Assembly: GCA_028023455.1 (NCBI GenBank)
Contig: JAQFVV010012395.1
Location: 6,012,001-6,076,000 of the forward strand
From: Epiperipatus broadwayi
Lineage: Eukaryota; Onychophora; Udeonychophora; Euonychophora; Peripatidae
Reading direction: 5' to 3'
DNA length: 64,000 nt
The notes under the pieces are model-generated. The model was not told the origin of the DNA and made no database searches. It saw nothing but the letters and a program-made list of their open reading frames with translations. Each line of letters starts with the position of its first letter. The stretch's first letter is position 1. A program made the position numbers and the translations under genes. Positions 1 to 11,599 of this stretch are shown here, one piece after another.

Positions 1-540
1 TGTTTTTTAAATAGCAGTATGAGTCTGGCTATTCTCTATTTTTCATATTTTTTCATATTATTGCAGAATATATGCTCTTTGTTTATCGATCATAGTTTTC
101 ATTTGGTATTTAATTTTGTTATACATAATAATAATTTATATTGATTCTTTACAAAAAAGCAAGTGCTTTTGAATTATTTAATTTTTGTATTATAATTTGT
201 ACATAATTATACTTAATTATTGTCATGTTGAAGATTCAAAAAATAAGTAAGTCATGTGAAGCCTTATAATCTATCAATTTATAAAATTGGTAAAAAATAA
301 AATATAAGTTCAAATTGATGAATTATTGACGTATAAAAAAATAAGAATAATTTAACAAGTTGTTGAATCTGATGACTCTATTAAATATTTAACACTTGTT
401 TTTCAAGTATTTAATCCAATTACTATGATATAAGTGCGTAGATATATTTTGGATTTTTAAAACTATTTAAGTAAAAAATTATTTATTACATGTTTTTAGA
501 ATCGTGACTGGAGTTTTGAAGAAACAAAAAGTCATTTTAA
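1..540. other. AT-rich sequence, nothing recognised
   Basis: No reading frame, repeat or RNA motif could be supported here. The sequence is simple AT-rich DNA upstream of the hAT relic. Confidence 0.6.
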
Positions 541-559
541 TGTAAATTGAAAAAGAGAG

Positions 560-2480
560 TTTCCTTTCATATTAATATTAAAAAAAAATGTATTCATATG
601 TGAGAGGTTCAACATATAGAATGGAATTTTTCATAGCAGTGGATGAAAGATCTCTTATTGCAAAGCATATTAATATAAATAAACATGGACAATACTTTGA
701 TGTAGCAACATCAACATCTAAAGAAAGATAATTTTTCCAAATTTCCAAGTTATGGATTGTCAGAAAGAACGATTAGTAATTATGAAGAATATTTTTGGTT
801 TTCATCTTATTGTCCACAAACATAGCTTTAAAAATATTGATTATACTATATAGTATTGAAAAATATTCTAATCTTCCATTCTTGTGTAAGAACTGAGTGC
901 AAATCAATAATAACTTCAATATGTAAAAATTGTTGTGATAAAAGATTATCATAAGATTTGAAGAATGTGCATTTATCCTCATTTATCAAATGTATTGACC
1001 ACAAAAGAAATAAAATTACATCCAATATTAATAAGATAGTTCAATGTAAAAAGTGGTATTCAATAAAAATTTATTTTTAGAACGTATTGAAGGAGAAATT
1101 CTAAAAAATTTGTCAAAACATTTATTTCGAGTCAGCAGTGAAAATAATCTTAATTCTAAAATTGTGGAACTATCAGCAGATAATACACACAAAAATTTTA
1201 AGATGTGAGCAAGAAGTCACAATAATTTACCTAAAAAATTAAAAGAGTTGTCAAGTGTTGTTAGCCGAGCGGTCAGCGCAGCCGCCTTACAAGCAAGTAG
1301 ATGGTTGCAGACGGTTGTTGCGGGTTCACTTCTAGGCCAATGCTATGACATATGGGGAAAAAAATAATTAAAAGAGTTGTTGGAGAGAAATATATTAGGA
1401 ATTAGTTGCAGTGCACATATATCACCAAATTCTAAAAATATAGCTTTCAGTTCCATGCCATTGATGTAGATGTTATAATAACAACTTTGTATTTCAGCCA
1501 TTTTAAAATTTGTACGGCTAATTTAAACAGTTTAGTGAAGAGGCTAATATTGAATATGAAAAATTTATTGGTTATTGAAAATAAGGGTGCTTGCTTTGAT
1601 GCCAGCAATAGAGTGCATTCTCAAATTATAAGAACCACTTCAATCATTAAATGTCCTAAAATATTAGAAACATTTTCAATAATGAGTATTTGGAACTGGT
1701 ATTTCCCATAACCAAGTGTGCATTTTGTCAAAGTTGTACAAAAAATAGAAACTGACAATATTTCAGCCCAAAAGTTAGCATTATTTTAAATAATGTTATT
1801 GTACATTATAAGACAAGTTTCAAGAAAGTTTTCTACTCCAAATTGTAAAAAAAAATTTTTTTAACTATAGAAGAATCCAGTTTAACTATAAATAAATATC
1901 TTAAAGAAATTCTGATGTTTTATACATCATATTTTTAAAACAATGAAGAATGAATACACTGCTAGTTTAATTGAAATAAATAGTTTTGAATGGATTCTTT
2001 TAAAAATAGAATGGACAGATGTTATTACAACAATTGAATTTATAATATAAGAGCTAAAATATTATTATTGATGATAATTTTATATTTGAAGAAATACGAA
2101 GAATAAGTACTTTTTTTAACTATCAAAAAATAAAAAAAAAATGGTTGGATAAAAAAATTGATGTTGATAAAAAGATGGCTGGAAATATTTAACCATTTTG
2201 AAGAACAACAATTTCTTATTAAAATCTTATACTTCTAATTGAATTTTTATTGAGTTTCCAGCAACAATATTTCTGTTGACAGAGTATTTTCAATTGGAAA
2301 TACCTACCAGAGAAGTAAAAGATCGTGATTACTTAACGTATGTGATGTAAATCGGAATCAGAATAACAAATTGTTAGAAGGAAGTGAACAATTATTAAAA
2401 CAAATACATTCAATGGAAAAATATAATTATGAAAATAAAAAATTTCCTGCATTGTCTAATATTATATTAAATAATGAGTA
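560..2480 (+). pseudogene. hAT-superfamily transposase relic, split by a SINE
   Basis: Conceptual translation in shifting frames gives blocks that resemble hAT-type transposases of the ZMYM/SCAND3-like group. These are a catalytic-domain-like block SADNTHKNF near 1170-1200, a block ending ISCSAHI near 1377-1421, and a C-terminal dimerisation-like block VDRVFSIGN near 2270-2305, followed by a charged tail to about 2415. Their order and spacing fit one transposase of roughly 600 residues. Many stops and frameshifts interrupt it and no intact frame exceeds 75 codons, so it is dead. A SINE with a 15-bp target duplication is inserted at 1252-1365. I did not find terminal inverted repeats. The family call rests on recalled motif resemblance, not on a search. 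Confidence 0.55.
1252..1365 (+). mobile_element. tRNA-derived SINE (family S1) with target site duplication
   Basis: The head has an A-box-like TTAGCCGAGCGGTCAGCG and a B-box-like GGGTTCACTTC, followed by a constant tail ending GCTATGACATATGG and an A-rich end. A perfect 15-bp direct repeat (AATTAAAAGAGTTGT) flanks it at 1237-1251 and 1366-1380. This shows insertion by target-primed retroposition into the hAT relic. Related copies lie at 50182, 53038 (minus) and 61128. Confidence 0.9.
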
Positions 2481-2550
2481 GGTTTTTCTAAAGCTAACGT
2501 TTGTAATAATGTTTATCAGGCTGTTTATGTTTAGTAAAGCAGTACATTTT

Positions 2551-3310
2551 TAAACCATTAAGCATCACATGATGATGCTTAATGGTTTAACACCAATCCT
2601 GCCTAATAGGATAGTGGTAGCTATGGTTGTAAAAGAGCCAAAGACACTAAAATATATGGGTGCTGAACTGAGTTCAGACCCATATGACTATATAAGCTAT
2701 TGAGCTTAGATTGAAAATATTTTTTGTATTTTCAATTTCATTCTCATAGTTTTGTAGTTAAGTAGAGATAAAAGGTGGTTGCTAGAGGGTTGCATTAGAT
2801 CCTAAGATCTAGATGCAGTGCTCTCAGATCCAAAGCTCCTCACTGACGAAGGCCACAAGCCAGAAACTAGTCTGGGGATATTGGATGAGTAGGCATTAGA
2901 TAGGGATTTTATGTACAAGCCTTCTGGCATCCATTGATTACTCTGTTTAGCACAGGTGGCAATACTGTATGGAGAGTTTTGCTCTGTTTATCAGTACATT
3001 TTTGTTTTAATTTGTATATTCCTTTTCATTAATAACAGTCACTTTACAAAGACTTTGATTTGCTGAATCTAAAATCTGACGAAGGCCACAAGCCAGAAAC
3101 TAGTCTGGGGATATTGGATGAGTAGGCATTAGATAGGGATTTTATGTACAAGCCTTCTGGCATCCATTGATTACTCTGTTTAGCACAGGTGGCAATACTG
3201 TATGGAGAGTTTTGCTCTGTTTATCAGTACATTTTTGTTTTAATTTGTATATTCCTTTTCATTAATAACAGTCACTTTACAAAGACTTTGATTTGCTGAA
3301 TCTAAAATCT
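2551..3310 (+). mobile_element. Family A hammerhead repeat with exact 233-bp tandem duplication
   Basis: This is a copy of the family A element, recognised by the shared block GGATATTGGATGAGTAGGCA and following sequence also present near 9005, 13517, 36587, 46690 and 63548 (minus). The left end is a hairpin with 17-bp perfect arms (2551-2567 and 2573-2589). The segment 2843-3075 is repeated, as far as I can read without any difference, at 3076-3308, and the copies share a CT at the junction. Each unit starts exactly at the ribozyme box CTGACGA. No protein is encoded. Confidence 0.85.
2837..2878 (+). ncRNA. Type I hammerhead ribozyme motif, family A
   Basis: In order: stem I strand TCCTCA (2837-2842), box CTGACGA (2843-2849), unpaired A, stem II GGC/GCC closing the loop CACAA (2851-2861), unpaired A, GAAA, a two-base stem III AC/GT with loop TA, and cleavage triplet GTC ending at 2872. 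The other stem I strand, TGGGGA (2873-2878), pairs over six positions with one G-T wobble. The non-canonical A opposite A at the base of stem II may lower activity. The motif was read by eye and activity is inferred. Confidence 0.7.
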
Positions 3311-3319
3311 ACAATCATA

Positions 3320-6300
3320 TTACTACATTATAAATAAATTTGAATGTCAGGCAAAAGAATAAAATTTGCCAAAGCAAAGCAGTAAATGATATCTCCACTT
3401 TATATTTATAATGCATTTGACAGAAATAATTTTTTTATATCACATTTCATTTTAATCTTTCATAATCTTCTGTGTACTCATATATAATCAATAGATTGTA
3501 GATCTTCATATTAATTTTTTAATATTAGTCTTCTTAGTAAGGATATTATTTTTAGTATTGTGACTACCTAACACTCACTTTTAACTCATATTGTATAGCT
3601 CTTCAAACTAATGATTTGAAATTTTCAACTTCCTGAGATTTAGAATGCAAATAATTGTTACATATGTCGGCAATTAGATTATGTTTTATTTCATTACTAT
3701 GTTTATTAATAATTATTTGTTAAGTTAGAGGTTATATTATTTTCCAGATACAGATTTTAAACTCCATTAAATATTAATGTTTCTTTTTTTTTTTTTTACA
3801 AACTATATATATGCATAGTATTATTAATTTATTTCCACTTCCTTTCTTTATTGATGCATAACATTTAAATATATATTGAAAAACTGTGTTTTATTGTTAG
3901 TATGCTTCAAACAAATGAATAAAGTTATTAGAAAAAGGGGATAATTCTCCAAGATATATTTCTGCTCAAACCAGAATCTTCAATTATGTCAGGTCAAATA
4001 CTCAGTGATGAAGACATTTAAGAAAAATATTATTACCTGAATGGAGGTGCTAATTCATCATAAAACGTATTTTGGAATCATTTGTCTTTTTCCAATATTA
4101 TTATTTATTTGTTTGAAATGTGATGTGAAAATAATTTTCATATATATATGTTAAAATTTTTATTGATTTATAATTAGATTTTTGAATTAGATAAGTAATT
4201 GTTCTTGGATTCAAAACTAAAAATTTAAGCCATTAACTTAAAAAAAAAAAAAAATGTAAAAGTGCTGTTTTAGCTTTGATGCAAAACAGTGCCCTACTAA
4301 GAAAGGCTAAGTAAAAAATGGTTAGGCAATCGTTTTAATACAACTATGTCATATTTATTAATTTCATGTTGATGATTCAGAAGTGTTAATCATTGTATTG
4401 TCAAATAAAGAGGTGTATAACAGAAACATGCTTTCTGTTACTTTAATTTTAGAAAAGACCTGCATGATAGAATAGTATAACTTCTAAAATTTCTCAGATC
4501 GATTCCAATGATGTCAGTTCTGAATGCCAAACTTTGTATAAAATCCCGAGAAATAAACCCACTCAGTTATTTCTTTTATTAATTTTAGAAGCCAAAATTT
4601 GAAATCATGTATGCTAAATAGCAGTGAACCAGACTCCCACAGCTATATCTGAGAGTTTAATGTTCTTCTCATGGAGGGCAGAAGTCTTTACCTATTCAGC
4701 TACCACCTTTAACTCATTTTGCTGATTAAACTAATGATTTAAATTTTTTATAAACATCCCAAAATTTGTTTTCTATAATTGCATTTTTGCTTCCATTGTT
4801 TTACTCTTATAAAATTCAAATCTAACTCGAGAAAATATGTAATATAATTGAAAAATAGATTAAGTAATAGACTGTAAAATATATACGATAACAGAAAAAA
4901 TAAATAGAGGTTTTGATATCAATAGGAGAGAAAAAAATATTCATTTAAATTATAAATTTTTAATTCTACCCCCCCCCCTTCCTTCAAACATCATTTCCTT
5001 GTTTTAATGCTTTTTTTAAGTTTTGAATTGCATTTGAACATGAGTCATCGTTTTTCATTTCCCTTTCAAAATGTATATTTTAAAATAGTATAAATATAAT
5101 AAAAGAAATATTCTTTTTATATGTGTGTAAATATGTAACCAAGGATGTATGTACAGTGTTTAAAGATTTTTGTCTTACTGAGCGGCAAGTATGATGCATA
5201 AAAATATACTTGTATATAGCAATAATTGATAACAGATTTTTATAAAGAATTTTTTTTATGTAATCAGATAATATTTGTAAAATTAATCTACGCGTTATTT
5301 GAATATTTTGAGTACTAGGTTTCTATCATCGCCAGTAGAGGGCAGATATTACTGCATGCTATATAGAATACTGAAAATAATAGCAAAAGTGGGAAGCCCG
5401 CCAAAATCTTAGTATAATAAAACGTCTTTAAAATCCTGTTAACTAAGTTTTTTTTATAATTATTATTCATCAGATATTTGATTGCTCGTAGATAATCATG
5501 TTTCATCTGTAAAAGTGAAGAAAAAACAATTTAAATATTTATTAATGATTTTTAGTTTTATAAACATCTTTAGCATATCCTTTAAAGATATGTGCAATAT
5601 TGAAAACTTGTAATATATATTAAAATTAATGGTTTTTTGTACATCTCATGACTAATAGAAATCATCGGACATCTACCAAAATGCAGTCTCACTTTTATCA
5701 TAGTCATCTTGCTGCCATTCATGCCCTTAATATAATCCAATGTCATTAATTTTTTAAATAAAGTGACGGAATGAAAAATGTACCAAAGATATATTAATTA
5801 ACTTGTTCCTAACTTTAAATACTATTTTTAACTTGATGAAGCCAAAAAAATAATGAATACGAAGATAGGTTACATGCTACAAAAGGGGACAACTCCGTTT
5901 GATATCTATGCCATGTTTATACAAAGCATATTTAATTTTATAAATTTGTATGAATTTTCAAATTTTGTACGAATATATAATTATATGATTTTGTTAAATA
6001 CTGCCATGTGTTTAGGAAATTCTTTAAACCTTGCTTACAAATTTGTGGTTAACACAAGAAACTCCAAGTAGCTAAGTAAATATTACTTGGAGCAAAGACT
6101 TAATCTCTCATTTTAATTTTGTTAAAACCTAGCAATTGCAATTTTCTTGTTTGTGGAGCCTTCTCTCTATGCTATAAGTTCATTTAAAATTGAAAAAGTT
6201 ATGTTGGTTATGAAAGAATCCATGATTTCTTACATTGCGAACAGGCATATCAGGATATTAATGAGTCTCAACTGAAATGAATGACTTGGTGGAAAGGGCA

Positions 6301-6840
6301 TTGAGATTGATTTTAGACAAAAAAATCAAAATATTTAGATTCTAAAAACTGTTTGATCTTTTTAATAATTTGGTGATTACTGGCAGAGATATTGATTAAA
6401 AAGCTTTTTAGAGTTGTTGGATATGTTATTTTGTAAGTTACCCAGTATTTGATTTTGTTTGCAAGTAAGGATAGGGGAGATATCAGTGAATTTGTATACA
6501 TTGTTAATTACATTATATTTAATATAATTAAGAATATACACAAACACACAATTTCTAACACTAATCAATTTTATAAATGTTATTGTGTTAGTGAATCTTA
6601 TTTATGTAAGTAATATTAAGTTTCTAATTTTTTTCCAAAAAAAAAGATTATCTTAAGGTAGTCCTGATGTTTATTTCATTATATTAATACTTATATTCAC
6701 TTTTTTTTTTGTACTGATATTGAACAATTTAAATGTCTTTCGACTATACATAAGTAGAATGTTATTTGTATAAACTAATAAAATATATAATACTGGACAT
6801 AAACTAATAGAATATATAATATTAGAATACAAGTATAATT
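3320..6840. other. AT-rich intergenic DNA without supported genes
   Basis: There are short homopolymer runs (C run near 4973-4978, A and T runs) and AT microsatellites. The short open frames at 5315-5506, 5853-6071 and 6313-6568 lack recognisable motifs and coding composition, so I treat them as chance. Confidence 0.6.
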
Positions 6841-6934
6841 TAATATACTTGGAGTTTAGATGTAATTCTACAGGGTACTTTCAAACAGTCTTCAGCTATC
6901 GACATTACACACATGAAAAAAAAGATAAATTATC

Positions 6935-6977
6935 TCCAATATACGTATTTGTGCTAAACCAGCACTTGCCAGTTGGT
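6935..6977 (-). ncRNA. Decayed hammerhead motif, family B
   Basis: Stem II (GTGCT/AGCAC) and the ACCAA/TTGGA stem I are kept. The box reads CTGGCAA instead of CTGATGA, and the GAAA position has lost its G, so the core is inactive. Confidence 0.6.
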
Positions 6978-7036
6978 TCAGATCATAATATAAACCAGGC
7001 ACTGATTATATAAATGCGTGGGAGATGATGATCTGG

Positions 7037-7080
7037 CTCAACTGATGAGTGCTGATTCAGCACAAAATGCATATATTGGA
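7037..7080 (+). ncRNA. Hammerhead motif with mutated core, family B
   Basis: CTGATGA is intact at 7042-7048 and stem II GTGCT/AGCAC pairs perfectly. The next bases read AAAA instead of GAAA, as expected from CpG decay of CGAAA. Probably inactive. Confidence 0.65.
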
Positions 7081-7259
7081 GATCATTAATCTTTTTCACA
7101 TATGTGTGATCATGTATATTGGTTGTATGAGATAAAGTCGATAGCTGAATAGTGTTTGAAAGTCTGTGTTCAGATCCTCTACAATTAATATATAGAAATA
7201 TTAAATAATAGAAAATATTAACAATATAACAATTATAAAATTTCATAAGTCCTTTCAGT

Positions 7260-8020
7260 TTCTTATAACCATTATCAACTGTTAATTTTTTTTAAATATG
7301 CTTCAAGGTTCATGAATTTTAATATTTATTCAGATAATATTAGAATTCTTCTTGAGGAAAAAAGGCATTATAAAAAAAAATAAGAAGGTAATTTTTATAA
7401 GAAATAACATCTTTCTCTATAATTACAGGTGAAGTGCAAATATTAAAATTCAAGAAACTTCAGATTACTTCCAGTACATTAAAAAAAGTATATAATAATT
7501 GATAAAGATTACAAAAGAAACTGAAAATACTTCTGAAATTTTATAATTGTGATATTGTTAATATTATTTAATATTTTTTATTCATTAATTATTATAGATA
7601 ATAATTTATAATAGGTGTTTTGATGATTGTGAATGGTATCACATTTCTGATATAAATTATATCTAAAATAGTATAAAAGTAAGAAATCGACTTTTATAAT
7701 GATTTTGATGAGTAGCATCAGGGTTATAAAATATCAACCAAAATGTAAATAAAATAAATATTTATTACATAGAAAGTTATTTATCCACAAATATATATGA
7801 GAAAGGAAGAAAATTTGCAGCATTGAGTAATATTCATGGCTCTTTATTAATTTATCTAGAGTAATTTGATTCTTTAAGAAAAATTGAAAAGAGGATTATG
7901 TAAAAGACTTGAGGAATTATTAAAGCTGAAAATTACAATAATTTTTATATTTAATAATTATGTAAGCATTATAAGATACAAGAATTTTGTAAGGTCTGCT
8001 CGCATTGGCTAAAATTCCAC
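7260..8020. other. AT-rich DNA, nothing recognised
   Basis: No repeat family or gene could be identified here. Confidence 0.5.
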
Positions 8021-8038
8021 TTTTCATTACAGTGAATG

Positions 8039-8368
8039 ATATAATAACTACTCCTTCTTATTGCATTGCAAAATGTATACCATATGATACTAAATCATCC
8101 ATGCACTTTACTATTGTTACACAATGCTTTATTTACCACCCTCTTTTACAATTTACAGTTTTGATTGCACCAGCAATCTTTTTCAGAACTCATAATTCCT
8201 AACTTCAACTACTAAATAAAATTTGAATTTAGTAGTAGAAGTTAGGAAATATAACAATTCTGAAGAAGACTGCTGGGCAATTGAAACTGTAAACTGTAAA
8301 AGAGAGTGGTAAATAAAGCATTGTGTAACAGTAGTAAAATGTATGGATGATTTAGTATTATATGGTAT
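8039..8368. mobile_element. Fold-back element with about 143-bp inverted arms (family H)
   Basis: Arms 8075-8217 and 8227-8370 are inverted copies around a nine-base centre. A 10-bp direct repeat ACAGTGAATG flanks the element at 8029-8038 and 8369-8378, a good target site duplication. There is no protein. A rearranged second copy lies at 44271-44505. The right arm holds a CTGAAGA ... GAAAC hairpin motif (8260-8287). Confidence 0.85.
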
Positions 8369-8774
8369 ACAGTGAATGGGAGAGGTGGCCTTTGGTGAAT
8401 ATACACTGTCTTACAATGGTAGGTTTGGTCAGTTTAAAAAAAATATAATTGTCAAAGATATATGTTTAAAGGCGTTTAACTGATGGTGAAATTAATAATT
8501 TACAGTCAAATTTATGGTAGAAAAGTTAGTTTTATCAAGTTATGATGTAAAACCCATATTTTCAAATTATAAACTTTTAATTTGTAAAAATTAAAAAATA
8601 TTAAAAACTGCAATTTATAAGTATTTAAAAATTTGAAAAAGGAGATAAAAAATGTCAAAAATATTTTTTAAAAATACTCTGCATAAATGGATCACAATTT
8701 AGAAAGTTTATAAAATGCATTTGAAAGAAGACATTTTAGTTTTCTTTGATAGTTTAGAGATTGAAAATTTAAAC

Positions 8775-9115
8775 AACTAAACATCACATGATCACTATTC
8801 TCTATGCTTACACAAGCTGTTATAACACAGGAAGAACTCTCTATACAGTAGTATCATCCAGTACAAACCAGAGTAATCAATGGATGTAAGAAGGCTTGTG
8901 CATAAAATCCTTATCTAGTGCATACTCAACCAATATTGCAAAACTAGTTTCTAGTTTGTGGCTTTAATCAGATGAAAACCACAAGCTAGAAACTAGTCTG
9001 GGAATATTGGATGAGTAGGCACTAGATAAGGATTTTATCCACAAACCATTTTGCATTGATTGATTACTCTGGTTTGTACTGGGTGGCACTACTAATATGA
9101 AGAGTTTTATCTCTA
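8775..9115. mobile_element. Family A fold-back element, near-palindromic copy
   Basis: Terminal sequence (AACATCACATGATCAC at the left) and both arms match family A. The arms meet near 8970, so the element is almost a pure palindrome. The ribozyme region is present on both sides, but the box is damaged (CAGATGA) and the motif is not functional. Confidence 0.8.
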
Positions 9116-9129
9116 TTATAGATTGAAAA

Positions 9130-9840
9130 TTTTAAAATACAGACTTTTAAAGAGAATTCAGTCATATAATATTTGATATTGAAAGTAAGGTTGACCAATT
9201 AAAAGGGCATTAGTAACATCATCTGTTTCTAATAATAAACTCTGACTAAATCATTAGGGGAAAAATATTGTCTTTCACTCTCAGAAGAAAGGAGGCAAAT
9301 TTTCATTTGCAACAAATGTAAATCATATTTATGCTTATAACTTTCTTAAAACATCTAGCTAAGAATCATCAGATATGTGTCAGTCCATCACTTTCCAGCT
9401 ATTTAGTATCAAAGAGAAATAGATAATTTACCAAGTCCTAATATGCATAAATTTTATTCTGCTGTCTGTTGTACCAAATGATGCCCAAACTTAAGATGCT
9501 TTGATATCCCTAGTATTTATCTATTTAACTAAGGTCAAAAATATCAGTAGTTAGTGAAACTGTTCTGTAATATATCTATGAATAATTCACATAATGATTT
9601 AGAGAGAACTGTATTGGGAAAGAGAATCCTATTGTACTTAATAGAGACTTGCCTTGTCAAGAAAATGTAGAAAACTTCAAGATATGATATGTATATAAAG
9701 TACTTAATAATAATCATAAGAGCATAGATTAGCTCAGTAATAATGATAAATTTTATTATTTAATTTGAAAAGCCTATGTTTGAAATATGAACAATGTGTA
9801 AATTTATAGAACAATTATTATTTTATAGATATAATGTAAT
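9130..9840. other. AT-rich DNA, nothing recognised
   Basis: No gene or repeat relationship within the window was noticed. Confidence 0.5.
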
Positions 9841-9845
9841 TTTTT

Positions 9846-9925
9846 TTACAGGCCAACTGATGAGTGTTGCTTCAGCATGAAATGCACATCTTGGGGATCA
9901 TTTATCTTTTTCACATGTTTTGAAT
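9846..9925 (+). repeat. Short family B fragment carrying a hammerhead
   Basis: Only the ribozyme part of family B plus about 30 bases of downstream sequence (ATCATTTATCTTTTTCACATG) remain. Confidence 0.75.
9852..9895 (+). ncRNA. Type I hammerhead ribozyme motif, family B, intact core
   Basis: CTGATGA at 9857-9863, stem II GTGTT/AGCAT (paired with wobbles), GAAA at 9879-9882, stem III ATG/CAT with loop CA, and triplet ATC ending at 9890. Stem I CCAA/TTGG gives four pairs. Confidence 0.65.
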
Positions 9926-9959
9926 ATATGCTTCAGTAATATGTAATGGAATAGAAGTC

Positions 9960-10540
9960 TCCAAAATATTTAAATATATTTTATATGAAATTAAGCTTAA
10001 GTATTTCTAAAAAAAAAATGTATATATATAGGCAAAGTTAAATTGTAATATGTGCTATGTGGATTACTTTTAAAAGTATATGCTTCTTATGTATCTGTAG
10101 GGTGAGAGGTTTGTTTGACTTCTGGACTGATGGATGGTTGTGTTAGGTTTGAGCTAAGAATATAATTTGACAATAAAATGTAGTTTTTTTTTTACATTTT
10201 AATTTGAGTTTTGTAGAAAGTATTTTTATCTTTTTCCAAGAATAAATCAAGATTTTGTATGTGAAGATAAAATTTAATGTTTTCCCCCTCTTTGTGCTAA
10301 TATATTTTTTCCATCTTTCTTTGTATGTTGAGATTTAAGGTGTGAGATGGTTGAATCTGAAGCATTAGTTATATATTGTCAAATTTGTAGTTTAATAAAT
10401 AATTATTCCATGACTGAAGTAAAGAAGGAATAAAAACTTGTTTAATTAAAAGATATAAAAATAACTGATGAATATAATATACATTCAAACATTTAAGGTT
10501 CAAATTTATAACTGTGATATAGTTATATTAATTTCTTTAT
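9960..10540. other. AT-rich DNA, nothing recognised
   Basis: No supported feature. Confidence 0.5.
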
Positions 10541-10549
10541 TTTGTTTTA

Positions 10550-10680
10550 GTAATAGTTTTAACAAGGCTGTAAACCTTAGCAATGAGCGTCTGAAAAAAT
10601 CGTCACTAGGGACCTCTGTAGGTCTTTAAAACACATGCTTACGCTATGAAGAAAAGAGAGAATCCCCCAACCCAGCTTAT
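10550..10680 (+). repeat. Family G dispersed repeat
   Basis: This segment matches 56325-56450 in inverse orientation over about 125 bp. Shared blocks include AGGGACCTCT and GCTTACGC, with diverged sequence between them. No coding capacity. The class is unknown. Confidence 0.65.
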
Positions 10681-10689
10681 TCTCATTTA

Positions 10690-11400
10690 TTTCCATGATT
10701 AATTAGTTATGAGTAGTTATGTCTGTAATCATTTTCCAGGTCTATGCTTTACACTAGCTAGAATCCAGAAGCACTAATAAGATTAATAAAAATACAGGAA
10801 TATAACAAAACTGAAAATAGTCCTTTATCAGAAGTAAGATGTGAATATCAAGCACAGATATAAATGAAAAGCTATGTTTAGCAGACTGTACTTTATATCA
10901 TCTGGAGTTAGATGAAGCATCTGAAAATGTAACCAGTAGTTTACAAGAATATTATGATAGATTAATTTAAAATATTGCCCAGTTCTTACTTTGATAATCA
11001 TCATTAGCTTAACAGTTAGCTTTCATAATATTATATGATCATGCAAATTACTATTTGGCGTATTTGACTTTTATTTATATTTTGCTGAGAATCGTCAGAT
11101 ACTATTTATTTACTTTTGTTTATTTTTGCCTTCATAACTAGTCAACGACATTTCCTGTTACAATATATGTATAGTCAATATAAACTCCAACTAATATATG
11201 AAATAGATAATAAGTTTTAAAACATTAAATGGTAACTAGCATGAAAATTCATAAAGCATGTGGGATAATATAAAAAATGCATTATGAGAATTATTTGTAT
11301 CCAATTTTTTGTTGCAGTTTACTTATTTAATGATTCCATTTATTATATATCTGGAAATTTTTTATGGACCTCACAGATGTAAAATATTAAAAGTATAATG
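10690..11400. other. AT-rich DNA, nothing recognised
   Basis: No supported feature. Confidence 0.5.
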
Positions 11401-11403
11401 AGA

Positions 11404-11594
11404 TTTTTCACATAATTTTTAATCGGAGCTCAGCTACCATATAAGAAAGCAAGCAACCAATTAAAAACTGAATTGGTAAACTGAAATCATATAAATTCAT
11501 AACTGACATGATTTAAGTTTACTAATACAGTTTTTAATTGGTTGCTTTATTAGCTATATTGTTGAGAGCTCTAGTTAAAAATTACATAGAAAAA
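11404..11594. mobile_element. Small fold-back (MITE-like) element
   Basis: Perfect 20-bp inverted repeats lie at 11451-11470 and 11528-11547. Weaker outer arms (11404-11430 and 11566-11593) contain GAGCTC on both sides. Non-coding. Confidence 0.7.
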
Positions 11595-11599
11595 CCTGA

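Larger units (their letters stand above)
6870..7190. repeat. Family B hammerhead repeat, inverted copy pair
   Basis: Two family B segments face each other around a short centre near 6990-7010, each with a decayed ribozyme (6935-6977 minus, 7037-7080 plus). The right half ends in the family signature, an AAGTCTG block followed by a TTCAGATCC B-box remnant. Confidence 0.8.

Noticed and set aside
8260-8287. Full hammerhead in fold-back family H
   Set aside because: CTGAAGA, hairpin and GAAAC are present, but only two stem I pairs can form and no stem III with an NTH triplet fits.
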